A stretch of 64,000 nt of DNA from Sinorhizobium sp. 6-70 (GTDB lineage Bacteria > Pseudomonadota > Alphaproteobacteria > Rhizobiales > Rhizobiaceae), in assembly GCF_030124375.1 (NCBI RefSeq), contig NZ_JASKLS010000011.1, forward strand, positions 159,207 to 223,206, written 5' to 3'. The notes below the pieces were generated by a model. It had not been told where the DNA came from and searched no databases. It saw only the letters and a program-made list of their open reading frames with translations. The translations under genes were made by a program, and so were the position numbers. Positions 24,451 through 32,726 of the stretch are shown piece by piece (within the stretch, counting starts at the first letter, position 1; each line of letters starts with the position of its first letter).

Positions 24451-26329
24451 AGTATTGCCGGTTCTTGGCGTTGGCGCGCTTCGCCTTGGGCTTGAAGCTG
24501 CCAGCATCCTTTTGCGCGCCCGGCTTGCCCTTCTTGCTTCGGGGTTTGTCGTCGCGCTTCTCAGGGCGTGAATCCTCTGCGAAGGCCGGCTTCTTTTCGA
24601 ACTTGCGCTTCGGCTTGAAATCCTCGCGTGCTGGGTCGGCAGTCCCCTTCTTCGCGAATGCGGGCTTTTCCTGCCGCGGCTGGGAGAGATCCGGGGTGCC
24701 CGCGAGCGCCTTGACGCGAATGCCTTTTTCCAGGGTCCGGTTCGGCCCGATTGCCGAGAGGAAGCGTTCGGCGCCTTCGGCCGTCAGTTCGACATAGGTC
24801 TCTTCCGGCTGCATCCGGATCGCGCCGATATCGCGCTTGGAAAGCTTGCCGTGGCGGCACAGCATCGGGATCAGCCAGCGCGGCTCGGCATTCTGCTTGC
24901 GGCCGACCGAGAGCGAAAACCAGCTGCCGTCGGTGAAGTCGGCGCGCGGTGCGCTGAAGTCGTCGCGCGAGGTTGCGGCAGCATCGCGCCGTTCCTTCCT
25001 GCGGTCGTTGGTGAGCGAAACATCGGCGAGTTCTTCCGGCGCCGAGCGACCGGAACGGAACTGCCGCACGAAGGCCGCCGCCAGCTTCTCTGCGCCGTGA
25101 CGGTCGATCAGAGCCCGCACGATCGCCTGTTCGTCCTCGCGCAGCGGTTCGGCGAACGCCGGATCGGCGACGATGCGCTCGTCGTCACGGCTCGCAACCT
25201 CGTCCGCCGACGGCGGTTTCGCCCAGGTCGCGGTGATACGCGCATTTTCCAGGAGCCGTTCGGCCTTGCGGCGCGCATTGACGGGGACGATCAGCGCGCT
25301 GACGCCCTTCTGGCCCGCGCGGCCCGTGCGTCCGCTCCTATGCAGCAAGGTCTCGGGATTGGTCGGCAGATCGGCGTGGATCACGAGTTCCAGTCCGGGC
25401 AGGTCGATGCCGCGAGCCGCAACATCGGTGGCGATGCAGACGCGGGCGCGGCCGTCGCGCATCGCCTGCAGCGCATGGGTGCGTTCGTTCTGGCTGAGTT
25501 CGCCGGAGAGCGCCACGACAGAGAAGCCGCGATTGTTGAAGCGGGCGGTTAGGTGATTGACCGCGGCACGCGTGGAACAGAAGACGATCGCGTTTCGTGC
25601 CTCGTAGTAGCGAAGCACGTTGATGATCGCGTTCTCGCGGTCGCTCAGGGCGACAACGAGCGAACGATATTCGATATCGCCATGCTGCTTCTCTCCGGAT
25701 GCGGTGCTGATGCGTATCGCATCGCGCTGGTAGTTCTTGGCGAGCGTCGCGATCGAGCGCGGCACCGTCGCCGAAAACATCAGCGTGCGCCGGTCGGCCG
25801 GCGCCGCTTCGAGGATAAACTCCAGATCCTCACGGAAGCCGAGGTCCAGCATTTCGTCCGCCTCGTCCAGCACGATAGCGCGGAGCGCCGAGATATCGAG
25901 CGAATCCCGGCGGATGTGGTCGCAGAGCCGCCCCGGGGTGCCGACGACGATATGGGCACCGCGTTCGAGCGCGCGCCGCTCGTTGCGCATGTCCATGCCG
26001 CCGACGCAGGAGGCGATGGTGGCGCCCGCCACTTCGTAGAGCCATTCGAGTTCGCGCTTGACCTGCAGTGCCAGTTCGCGCGTTGGCGCAATGACAAGCG
26101 CGAGCGGTGCGCCCGCCGCGCCGAAACGCTGGGTGCTGTCGAGCAGTGTCGGCGCAAGCGCCAGGCCGAAAGCCACGGTCTTTCCGGACCCGGTCTGGGC
26201 GGAAACCAGCGCGTCGGCGCCATCGAGCGCCGGATCGAGCATCGCCTTTTGCACCGGCGTCAGCTCGTTGTAACCGCGTCTTGCCAACGCCTCGGCGATC
26301 GCGGACGCGATCCCATCGAACTCAGTCAT
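24449..26329 (-). CDS. DEAD-box RNA helicase with DbpA-like RNA-binding domain
   Basis: Protein of 626 residues of the CsdA/DeaD-DbpA group, for RNA or ribosome remodelling. Motifs: Q-motif around NELTPVQKAM, Walker A AQTGSGKT at about 44-51, PTRELALQV, GTPGRLCDH, DEAD box LDEADEMLDLGF near 155, SAT, and the C-terminal helicase motif HRSGRTGRAGQKG. A DbpA-like RNA-recognition domain lies at about 460-525 (SWFSLSVGRKQNAEPRWLIP), followed by a roughly 85-residue Lys/Arg-rich disordered tail that likely binds RNA non-specifically. Cold or stress induction is known for relatives; nothing specific is visible here. Confidence 0.94.
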   Translation of the reverse strand: MTEFDGIASAIAEALARRGYNELTPVQKAMLDPALDGADALVSAQTGSGKTVAFGLALAPTLLDSTQRFGAAGAPLALVIAPTRELALQVKRELEWLYEVAGATIASCVGGMDMRNERRALERGAHIVVGTPGRLCDHIRRDSLDISALRAIVLDEADEMLDLGFREDLEFILEAAPADRRTLMFSATVPRSIATLAKNYQRDAIRISTASGEKQHGDIEYRSLVVALSDRENAIINVLRYYEARNAIVFCSTRAAVNHLTARFNNRGFSVVALSGELSQNERTHALQAMRDGRARVCIATDVAARGIDLPGLELVIHADLPTNPETLLHRSGRTGRAGQKGVSALIVPVNARRKAERLLENARITATWAKPPSADEVASRDDERIVADPAFAEPLREDEQAIVRALIDRHGAEKLAAAFVRQFRSGRSAPEELADVSLTNDRRKERRDAAATSRDDFSAPRADFTDGSWFSLSVGRKQNAEPRWLIPMLCRHGKLSKRDIGAIRMQPEETYVELTAEGAERFLSAIGPNRTLEKGIRVKALAGTPDLSQPRQEKPAFAKKGTADPAREDFKPKRKFEKKPAFAEDSRPEKRDDKPRSKKGKPGAQKDAGSFKPKAKRANAKNRQY

Positions 26330-26482
26330 ATCTTGTCTTTCGGATATCGGTCTTCACGCCGACGGACCAGCGTATTTGGATCAGGTCGTCATCAGGCGTC
26401 GATTGCCGCGGCCAACACGTCGCGGGCCTGTTCATGGCGCGCTACATACGCGGCAGCAACGCTAATGTACAGGCGGAATCTT

Positions 26483-26590
26483 TAGAGCGGGATGAGGAAA
26501 AGTGTGCGGTTTTCCGCCCGCGTCCCGCTCTAAGCTATTCGTATCGATCACGATGACTTCGGGTCGGTTCGACCCAAAATCATCGTGATC
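26483..26590. repeat. Composite of two palindromes (GAGCGGGATG family plus ATCACGATGA family)
   Basis: TAGAGCGGGATGAGGAAAAG...CCCGCGTCCCGCTCTA (26483-26532) is followed after 13 bases by GATCACGATGACTTCGGGTC and its mirror (26546-26590). The same pair recurs at 47690-47800 in inverted order, and single modules occur at 34722-34770 and 24402-24450. The right end overlaps the last codons of the DUF805 gene. Confidence 0.8.
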
Positions 26591-26972
26591 TGGTGCCGGG
26601 GCCGTTACCGGGACCGCCGAATTCGTTCTCGCCCTTCACGCCGGGCCACAGACAGAGGGCGATGAACACGATCGGGCTCAGCACCGGAATGAAAAGGCAG
26701 AGCGCCAGAGGGCCGGGATAGCCGATGTCATGCAGGCGCTTGATCGCCAGCATCGCGATGGAAACGGTCGAAAGGATGCCTGAAGCGACGAGCGCCAGTG
26801 TCCAGAACGCCAACGCGGTCTCTTCGTTTTCGTTCTTCAGCATCTGCATCAGGAAGACGGAGCCGACGAGGAACCAGAAAAGCCAGGAAAGGAAAAAGGG
26901 CAGGCGGCCGATGCGGCCGGAGGGGCTGAAGAACAGCCAGATCATGCTCGGCTGTCGCCCCTCCTCCGCCAT
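26580..26972 (-). CDS. DUF805 family membrane protein
   Basis: Protein of 130 residues with about four hydrophobic helices, starting WLFFSPSGRIGRLPFFLSWL and containing the family-typical KRLHDIGYPG and the C-terminal WPGVKGENEFGGPG. DUF805 proteins are inner-membrane proteins of unknown role. The first ATG (26972) is 5 bases from the dapD stop; an alternative ATG at 26945 is preceded by GGAGGAGGGG and gives 121 residues starting at the conserved IWLFF. The last residues (TRSR) and stop are encoded inside a palindromic repeat, showing the gene end was rewritten by repeat insertion. Co-transcription with dapD is likely. Confidence 0.88.
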   Translation of the reverse strand: MAEEGRQPSMIWLFFSPSGRIGRLPFFLSWLFWFLVGSVFLMQMLKNENEETALAFWTLALVASGILSTVSIAMLAIKRLHDIGYPGPLALCLFIPVLSPIVFIALCLWPGVKGENEFGGPGNGPGTRSR

Positions 26973-26976
26973 CGCA

Positions 26977-27834
26977 TCAGTCTCTGAGCAGTTCGTTGAT
27001 GCCGGTCTTGGCGCGCGTCTTCTCGTCGACGCGCTTGACGATGACCGCGCAATAGAGGTTCGGTGCAGGCTGGCCGTTTGCCATGGTCGAGCCCGACGGC
27101 ATCGAGCCTGCCACGACGACGGAATAGGGCGGCACTTCGCCGTACGTCACGTCGCCCGTCGCGCGATCGACGATCTTGGTCGACTTGCCGATGAAGACGC
27201 CCATGCCGAGAACCGAGCCTTCGCGGACGATGCAACCTTCGACCACCTCCGAGCGGGCGCCGATGAAGCAATTGTCCTCGATGATCGTCGGTCCTGCCTG
27301 CATCGGCTCCAGTACGCCGCCGATGCCGACGCCGCCGGAAAGGTGCACGTTCCTGCCGATCTGCGCGCAGGAACCGACCGTTGCCCAGGTATCGACCATC
27401 GTGCCCTCGCCGACATAGGCGCCGAGATTGACGAAGGAAGGCATCAGGATCGCGTTCGGCGCGATATAGGCCGAGCGGCGGACGACGCAGTTCGGAACGG
27501 CGCGGAAGCCGGCCTTCTCGAACTCGTTGACGCTCCAGCCGTCGAACTTGGAGGGAACCTTGTCCCACCAGACCGACTCGCCGGGGCCGCCCTTGACGAG
27601 CTCCATCGGGTTCAGGCGGAAGGACAGAAGAACGGCCTTCTTCAGCCACTGATTGACGGTCCAGGTGCCGTCCGCACCGCGTTCGGCGACGCGGGCCTTG
27701 CCGCTGTCCAGCAGGTTCAGCGCCGCTTCGACCGCTTCGCGGACCGCGCCGCGGGTGCTGGTATTGACGGCTTCGCGATCGTCGAAGGCGGTCTCGATGG
27801 TCTGCGACAGGGCGGCAAGGTCGTGGGTCGTCAT
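26977..27834 (-). CDS. dapD: Tetrahydrodipicolinate N-succinyltransferase
   Basis: Lysine/diaminopimelate pathway enzyme that succinylates tetrahydrodipicolinate; dapE (15406-16599) removes the succinyl group later. The protein has 285 residues: an N-terminal helical domain (about 1-95), then the left-handed beta-helix with hexapeptide repeats (VGEGTMVDTWATVGSCAQIG, then HLSGGVGIGGVLEP). The C-terminal end KTRAKTGINELLRD is typical. ATG 27834 follows AGGAATTCCG. The DUF805 gene follows within 5 bases. Confidence 0.97.
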   Translation of the reverse strand: MTTHDLAALSQTIETAFDDREAVNTSTRGAVREAVEAALNLLDSGKARVAERGADGTWTVNQWLKKAVLLSFRLNPMELVKGGPGESVWWDKVPSKFDGWSVNEFEKAGFRAVPNCVVRRSAYIAPNAILMPSFVNLGAYVGEGTMVDTWATVGSCAQIGRNVHLSGGVGIGGVLEPMQAGPTIIEDNCFIGARSEVVEGCIVREGSVLGMGVFIGKSTKIVDRATGDVTYGEVPPYSVVVAGSMPSGSTMANGQPAPNLYCAVIVKRVDEKTRAKTGINELLRD

Positions 27835-27872
27835 CGGAATTCCTTGTGTTCGGCGTTGTCGTGCAAGCTCTA

Positions 27873-27974
27873 CTGCATAATTCCTTAAATCGGAACCGAT
27901 TTGAGGACAAAGTTATGCAGCAATTCAAAGTGCTACAGCGACCTCGAGCGTTTCGACGACGCGGTGCGCTATAG
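27873..27974 (+). repeat. Diverged RIME1-like element upstream of dapD
   Basis: CTGCATAATTCCTTAAATCG with mirror AGTTATGCAG, then the CAATTCAAAGTGCTACAGCG linker and a degenerate right palindrome. The compensating change of CATG to CATAA in one arm and TTATG in the other preserves the stem. The rest of the 27835-28139 gap shows no gene. Confidence 0.75.
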
Positions 27975-28139
27975 AGTCATAAATCTGAAAAGTTGAAGCG
28001 CTTTTGGCTCCGACATCTCAGTAGGACTTGGCAAACTTCCGTGTTTCCGGCAGTAGGGACGCCTCTATGACCGAGGAAACACGACAGGGCGCGTCCGGAC
28101 GAGATGCCGTCTGTTCGAAACGCGACGGGAAGATGAAAT

Positions 28140-29039
28140 ATGGCACGTATGAAGAAGCGCAATCTGCGCCGCAAGGATGGGGTCTGGGATCCGCTGGCCG
28201 ACAGCTCGCAGAGCAGGCTGCGCGCCTCGACCGTGCCGCTGACGCCGCAGTCGGCCTCGCCGACCTATCGTCTCGCCTATGTCGACGATGATTTTCTCTG
28301 CCGCGAAGAGTTGAGGCCGGTACGTCTGCAGCTCGAACTCCTGAAGACGGAGATGATGCTCGAGGAGCGGGGCATCAATTCGACCGTGGTGATGTTCGGC
28401 GGCGCACGCATCCCGGAGCCCGGCGGCGAGGCCTGGGCGGCCAAGAACGATACGCAGCGCAAGAACCTCGAAGCGGCATCGATCTACTACGACGAAGCAC
28501 GCAAGTTCGCGCGGATCTGCTCGGAGCAGTCCGCCAAGCTCGGCCACAAGGAATATGTCATCGTCACCGGCGGCGGCCCGGGGGTGATGGAGGCGGGAAA
28601 CCGTGGCGCGGCCGACGCCGGCGCTCCTTCGATCGGGCTCAACATCGTGCTACCGCACGAGCAGGCGCCAAACCGCTTCGTGACTCCGGAGCTGTCGTTC
28701 AATTTCCACTATTTCGCCATTCGCAAGATGCATTTCCTGCTGCGCGCCAAGGCCGTCACCGTGTTTCCCGGCGGCTTCGGCACGCTCGACGAATTGTTCG
28801 AAACGCTGACGCTGATGCAGACCGGCCGTCTGGCCCTGGTGCCGCTCATCCTGTTCGGCGAGAAGTTCTGGCGCACCATCGTCAACTTCGAGGCACTGGC
28901 CGAGTTCGGCACGATCGCGCCGAACGACGTCGATCTGGTGCATTTCGTCGAGACCGCGGAAGAGGCCTGGGAGATCATCGCCCGGTTCTACGAGAGCATC
29001 GATCCGCGGTCGATGCCGATGGCATCCGGCCGGCGCTAG
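28140..29039 (+). CDS. LOG-family protein (TIGR00730; nucleotide phosphoribohydrolase-like)
   Basis: Protein of 299 residues. The catalytic LOG signature PGGFGTLDELFETLT is near residue 200 and the Rossmann nucleotide site GGGPGVMEAGNRGA near 144. Relatives cleave cytokinin riboside monophosphates or other nucleoside monophosphates to base and ribose-5-phosphate; older annotations as lysine decarboxylase are misleading. It is about 100 residues longer than minimal LOG proteins, with an N-terminal extension of about 85 residues rich in Arg and Ser. In a plant-associated bacterium cytokinin production is possible, but housekeeping nucleotide salvage is as likely. Confidence 0.9.
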   Translation: MARMKKRNLRRKDGVWDPLADSSQSRLRASTVPLTPQSASPTYRLAYVDDDFLCREELRPVRLQLELLKTEMMLEERGINSTVVMFGGARIPEPGGEAWAAKNDTQRKNLEAASIYYDEARKFARICSEQSAKLGHKEYVIVTGGGPGVMEAGNRGAADAGAPSIGLNIVLPHEQAPNRFVTPELSFNFHYFAIRKMHFLLRAKAVTVFPGGFGTLDELFETLTLMQTGRLALVPLILFGEKFWRTIVNFEALAEFGTIAPNDVDLVHFVETAEEAWEIIARFYESIDPRSMPMASGRR

Positions 29040-29062
29040 AGCTCCGGCGGTAGAGCTATGGA

Positions 29063-29097
29063 CGTCTCGCCCTCTTCGAGACAAAGAGGGCGAGACG
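29063..29097. terminator. Strong bidirectional hairpin between the LOG and EF-hand genes
   Basis: CGTCTCGCCCTCTT (29063-29076) pairs perfectly with AAGAGGGCGAGACG (29084-29097) over 7 nt, between convergent genes. T-tract support is weak, but the 14-bp perfect stem makes a shared 3' end likely. Confidence 0.75.
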
Positions 29098-29104
29098 GGT
29101 CGCA

Positions 29105-29629
29105 TCAGACCTTTCTGGTAAAGTCGGCGGCGTCGATCATTCCGTCGCCATTGCGGTCGCGGCGCTTGAACATCCTTTCTGTGGCTGCAGCCACTTCGGC
29201 TGTACTGAGAGCGCCGTTGCCATCGGCATCGATGCGGGCGAAGGCACGCGGCCGCATCCCGGGCAGCATAGAGGGGCGCGCCTCCCGAAGCTTGGCCATC
29301 GCCTGTTCGCGCTCCGCGCCGGTCTTCGTCCGGGCGTCGCGCCATGCTTTGCGCGCCTCGCGGAATGCCTGGCGCTTTGCCTGGATCTCTTCGCGGCTGA
29401 TCTCGCCATTGCCGTTGGCGTCGAAGCTCTTGAAACTGGTCGAGACCCGCGCCTGGAACTCCTGAAGGGAGACCTTGGAATCGCCGCTCGTGTCGAGGCG
29501 CTTGATCATGCGCTCCGCACGCTGTTCGGGCGTGAGTTTGTTTCTGGCTGCAAATGAAGGTGCTGAAAGGCCGGTCAGTGCCACGGCGAGAACGGTGGCG
29601 CCGAGAATGAAAGTCCTGTTGCGCATCAT
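29105..29629 (-). CDS. Secreted/periplasmic EF-hand calcium-binding protein with four EF-hands
   Basis: Protein of 174 residues. A signal peptide covers about residues 1-27 (ends SAPSFAA). Four 12-residue EF loops start at Asp46 (DTSGDSKVSLQE), Asp70 (DANGNGEISREE), Asp134 (DADGNGALSTAE) and Asp158 (DRNGDGMIDAAD). A roughly 50-residue Arg/Glu-rich helical linker separates the two pairs, giving a calmodulin-like 2+2 layout outside the cytoplasm. An in-frame ATG one codon later is equally possible as start. R. etli calsymin is a symbiotic EF-hand protein, but it has a different repeat arrangement, so I do not transfer that name. Confidence 0.88.
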   Translation of the reverse strand: MMRNRTFILGATVLAVALTGLSAPSFAARNKLTPEQRAERMIKRLDTSGDSKVSLQEFQARVSTSFKSFDANGNGEISREEIQAKRQAFREARKAWRDARTKTGAEREQAMAKLREARPSMLPGMRPRAFARIDADGNGALSTAEVAAATERMFKRRDRNGDGMIDAADFTRKV

Positions 29630-29709
29630 GCTTCCCTTTGCTCAATTATCCTGAACAAGGATAGGCAAGCGCGGTCCCGGCACCAGTTAAACTTTGGTAA
29701 TTTAAGCCT

Positions 29710-29809
29710 CTACAGCGCCGCGCTTCGTATTAGACGCGCAAGGACGCTGTAGTACTTTGATTGCTGCATGTTTTCATCCTTAAACCCTATGATTTAAGGA
29801 AACATGCAG
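29710..29809 (-). repeat. RIME1-like element (reverse orientation)
   Basis: CTACAGCGCCGCGCTTCGTA then the CTGTAGTACTTTGATTGCTG linker and the CATGTTTT...AAACATGCAG palindrome. It lies between the EF-hand gene start and the nucleotidase stop. Confidence 0.8.
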
Positions 29810-29849
29810 TGGCGGGAAAGCGGTTTTTCCGTGATTGAATCGTGTTGCG

Positions 29850-30563
29850 TCAGGCCTGCGCTACGATCCGCCGCAGGAACCCGGTGAGGTTCTCGGTGAC
29901 GTAGTCGATCTGCTCGTCCGCGTCGCTCGACGTTTCCCAGGCCTCGACGAATTCGTATTCGAGATTGTGTGGCACGAGCAGCACGGTCTTCATGCCGAGC
30001 GCCTTCGGGACCAGGAGATTGCGCGGCAGATCCTCGAACATGACCGCATTGCGGGTGTCGACGCGATGAAGGCTCATGAACTTGTCATAGGTGTCGCCGG
30101 CAGGCTTCGGCACGAAATCGGCGGCGACGATGTCGAAGATGTCGTCGAAGTGGTCGAGAATGCCGAGTGCGCGTGCTGTCATCTCCGCATGAGCGACGCT
30201 GCCATTGGTGAAAATGAATTTGCGTCCCGGCAGCGCCCTGATCGCCTCGCCAAGCGCGGGGTCGGCCGGTACCACGCTGTAGTCGATCGCGTGCGCCCTC
30301 TGCAGGAAGTCGTTCGGGTCGACGCCATGATGGATCATCAGTCCTTGCAGCGTCGTGCCGTGATCGCGGTAATATTCCTTCTGCAACTTCTTCGCTTCCG
30401 CCGGCCCGAGCGACAGCAGTTCGGCGACATAGGCCGTCATGTTGCGATCAATCTGCGCGAAGAGATTGACGTGGTGCGGATAGAGCGTGTTGTCGAGATC
30501 AAAGACCCAGTCGGTGACATGGGCGAACTCAGCGTGGGTCGGAAGGCGATCGAGCTTTTTCAT
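29850..30563 (-). CDS. HAD-family pyrimidine 5'-nucleotidase (SDT1/PhoA-like)
   Basis: Dephosphorylates nucleotide monophosphates such as UMP, CMP or pyridoxal/HMP phosphates; relatives are yeast Sdt1/Phm8. The protein has 237 residues from ATG 30563, which has a better context than the frame's earlier start. HAD motif I is FDLDNTLYP (Asp22 nucleophile, Asp24), motif II is FTNGSVAHAE near 124 and motif III/IV is in NAVMFEDLPRNLLVPKALG near 181. The alpha-helical cap inserts after motif I. No operon partner on its strand. Confidence 0.9.
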   Translation of the reverse strand: MKKLDRLPTHAEFAHVTDWVFDLDNTLYPHHVNLFAQIDRNMTAYVAELLSLGPAEAKKLQKEYYRDHGTTLQGLMIHHGVDPNDFLQRAHAIDYSVVPADPALGEAIRALPGRKFIFTNGSVAHAEMTARALGILDHFDDIFDIVAADFVPKPAGDTYDKFMSLHRVDTRNAVMFEDLPRNLLVPKALGMKTVLLVPHNLEYEFVEAWETSSDADEQIDYVTENLTGFLRRIVAQA

Positions 30564-30667
30564 GGCCGGGTTATGACATGGCAGACTTACGAAGGAAAAC
30601 GGATTTATTTTATCTCGGGCCGCACGCACCAATGGATTGTCCGTCGTGCGCGTGCTAGCTCGCGAAA

Positions 30668-31582
30668 ATGGAAACCTGGGTTCTTATCACCGTCGCCGCG
30701 GCCTTCCTTCAGAATGTCCGCTCCGCCATGCAGAAGCACCTGAAGGGCGTCATGGGCACCACCGGCGCGACCTTCGTGCGCTTCGGCTTCGGCCTGCCTT
30801 TCGCACTCTTCTACCTCGTGATCCTCTGGCGCGGTGCCGGGCACCCCCTGCCGGTCCCGAACGGCACGTTCTTTCTCTGGGCAGTGATCGGCGGACTGGC
30901 GCAGATCGCCGCGACCTTCCTGCTCGTCCATCTCTTCTCGTTTCGCAACTTCGCCGTCGGCACGGCCTATTCTCGCACCGAACCGGCGCAGGCGGCGCTC
31001 TTCGGCCTGATCTTCCTGGGCGAGAAAGCGAGCCAGGGCACGCTGGTGGCGATCGCCATTTCCGTGGTCGGCGTCATGCTCATCTCCGTCGCCCGCACCA
31101 CGCTCAGCCCGCGGTCTCTGGTAACCTCGGTTTTCAGCCGCACCGCCGGCATAGGCCTTGCGTCCGGCACGTTCTTCGGCCTCTCGGCGGTTTCCTACCG
31201 CTCCGCCTCGCTGGCGCTGGCGCCGAGCCTGCCGGCCCCGGACTACGTGATGCAGGCGAGCTTCACCCTCGGCTTCGTCATCCTGCTGCAGACCGTCGTG
31301 ATGCTTGCCTGGATCGTGATCCGCGAGCCGGAGGAACTGCAACGCATCGGCGCTGCCTGGCGACCAGCCTTCGTCGTCGGCTTTGTCGGCGCCTCGGCAT
31401 CCTTCGGCTGGTTCATGGCGATGACCTTGCAGCAGGCCGCGGTCGTCAAGGTCGTGGCGCAGGTCGAGATGCTTTTCACCTTCGCCTCGTCCTTCTTCGT
31501 CTTTCGCGAATGGATCAACCGCCTCGAATTGCTCGGCTGCCTGCTGATCGTGACCGGCGTCGTGATGCTCATCGTTCTTTAA
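30668..31582 (+). CDS. DMT-superfamily (EamA) transporter
   Basis: Protein of 304 residues with ten predicted TM helices in two EamA halves (about 5-135 and 155-300), e.g. GLAQIAATFLLVHLFSF and ELLGCLLIVTGVVMLIVL. EamA proteins mostly export amino acids or small metabolites. The stop is 64 bases before ada, with no terminator seen, so it may share a transcript with ada and the following lyase-like gene. Substrate unknown. Confidence 0.9.
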   Translation: METWVLITVAAAFLQNVRSAMQKHLKGVMGTTGATFVRFGFGLPFALFYLVILWRGAGHPLPVPNGTFFLWAVIGGLAQIAATFLLVHLFSFRNFAVGTAYSRTEPAQAALFGLIFLGEKASQGTLVAIAISVVGVMLISVARTTLSPRSLVTSVFSRTAGIGLASGTFFGLSAVSYRSASLALAPSLPAPDYVMQASFTLGFVILLQTVVMLAWIVIREPEELQRIGAAWRPAFVVGFVGASASFGWFMAMTLQQAAVVKVVAQVEMLFTFASSFFVFREWINRLELLGCLLIVTGVVMLIVL

Positions 31583-31646
31583 AGCGCCCGAAATAGACGC
31601 CCGAATTTCGGCGGACGAGTCGTCTGTCGAGTGTTACAACAGCGAC

Positions 31647-32726
31647 ATGCTTTTTGATTTGCCGAACGACGACATCCTTTACGACGCGCTTCTGGCCCGA
31701 AGCGTCGATTACGAAGGCCAGGCCTTCGTCTGCGTCAAGAGCACCGGCGTCTTCTGCCGCCTCTCCTGTCCTGCCCGCAAGCCGAAGCGAGAGAATACCC
31801 TGTTCTTCGACAACATCGCCGCCTGCATCGATTCCGGCTTCCGGCCTTGCGAGCGATGCCGCCCGCTCAACCAGCCCTCCGACAAGGAGCCGCTGGTCAA
31901 CGACCTCCTGAACCTCCTTGATCGCGCTCCGGACCGTCGCTGGACCGAGGACGATCTTGTCCGGCGCGGCTTCGATCCGTCGACCGTGCGTCGCGCCTTC
32001 AAACGGGCGCTTGGCGTCACCTTTCTCGACCTCGCCCGCCAGCGGCGGATGGGCGAGGCCGCCCGTCAGCTTTCGGCCGGCGCCAGCGTCATCGAGGCGC
32101 AGATGGATGCCGGTTATGACTCGCCAAGCGGCTTTCGCGCCGCCTTCGCGAAGCTGATCGGGGAGGCGCCTGCCATGTCGCAGCGCCGCCAACTGCTCTT
32201 TGCCGATACGATCGAAACGCCGCTCGGACCAATGGTGGCGGTCGCCGACAAGACGCATCTTCATCTGCTCGAATTCCACGACCGAAAAGCCCTGCCGACC
32301 GAAATGGAAAGCCTGAAGCGCAAGACGCGATCCGCCGTCGCGCCGGGCAGAGCGCCACCGATCGATCAGATCGAGGCGGAACTGAAAGTTTATTTTGCCG
32401 GCGAATCGAGCGAATTCCTCACGCCCCTGGCGCTCGACGGCACCGCCTTCGAGCGGCAGGTCTGGGCGAAGCTTTTGAAAATACCGGTGGGCGAGACGCG
32501 GTCTTACAGCGATATTGCGCGGGAGGTCGCCACGCTCCAGGCGGTGCGTGCCGTAGCGAGGGCAAACGGCGCAAACCGCGTCGCAATCGTTATCCCTTGT
32601 CACCGTTGCGTCGGCTCGGACGGATCGCTGACGGGCTATGGCGGCGGTCTGTGGCGAAAGCAATGGCTGCTGCGCCACGAAGGCAAGATGAAACCCGTTG
32701 GATTGTTTGCGGAGGATGTCGGATGA
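31647..32726 (+). CDS. ada: Ada: methylphosphotriester sensor, AraC regulator and O6-methylguanine-DNA methyltransferase
   Basis: Bifunctional repair/regulator protein of 359 residues. The N-terminal zinc domain has Cys37, Cys41, Cys68 and Cys71 (GVFCRLSCPAR, PCERC); Cys37 is equivalent to the methyl-accepting Cys38 of E. coli Ada. An AraC-type helix-turn-helix follows at about 90-185. The C-terminal methyltransferase has the suicide Cys318 in IPCHRCVG, with GYGGGLWRKQWLL after it. All parts are intact. The next gene overlaps the stop by four bases (ATGA), so the lyase-like gene is translationally coupled and probably alkylation-inducible too. Confidence 0.95.
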   Translation: MLFDLPNDDILYDALLARSVDYEGQAFVCVKSTGVFCRLSCPARKPKRENTLFFDNIAACIDSGFRPCERCRPLNQPSDKEPLVNDLLNLLDRAPDRRWTEDDLVRRGFDPSTVRRAFKRALGVTFLDLARQRRMGEAARQLSAGASVIEAQMDAGYDSPSGFRAAFAKLIGEAPAMSQRRQLLFADTIETPLGPMVAVADKTHLHLLEFHDRKALPTEMESLKRKTRSAVAPGRAPPIDQIEAELKVYFAGESSEFLTPLALDGTAFERQVWAKLLKIPVGETRSYSDIAREVATLQAVRAVARANGANRVAIVIPCHRCVGSDGSLTGYGGGLWRKQWLLRHEGKMKPVGLFAEDVG

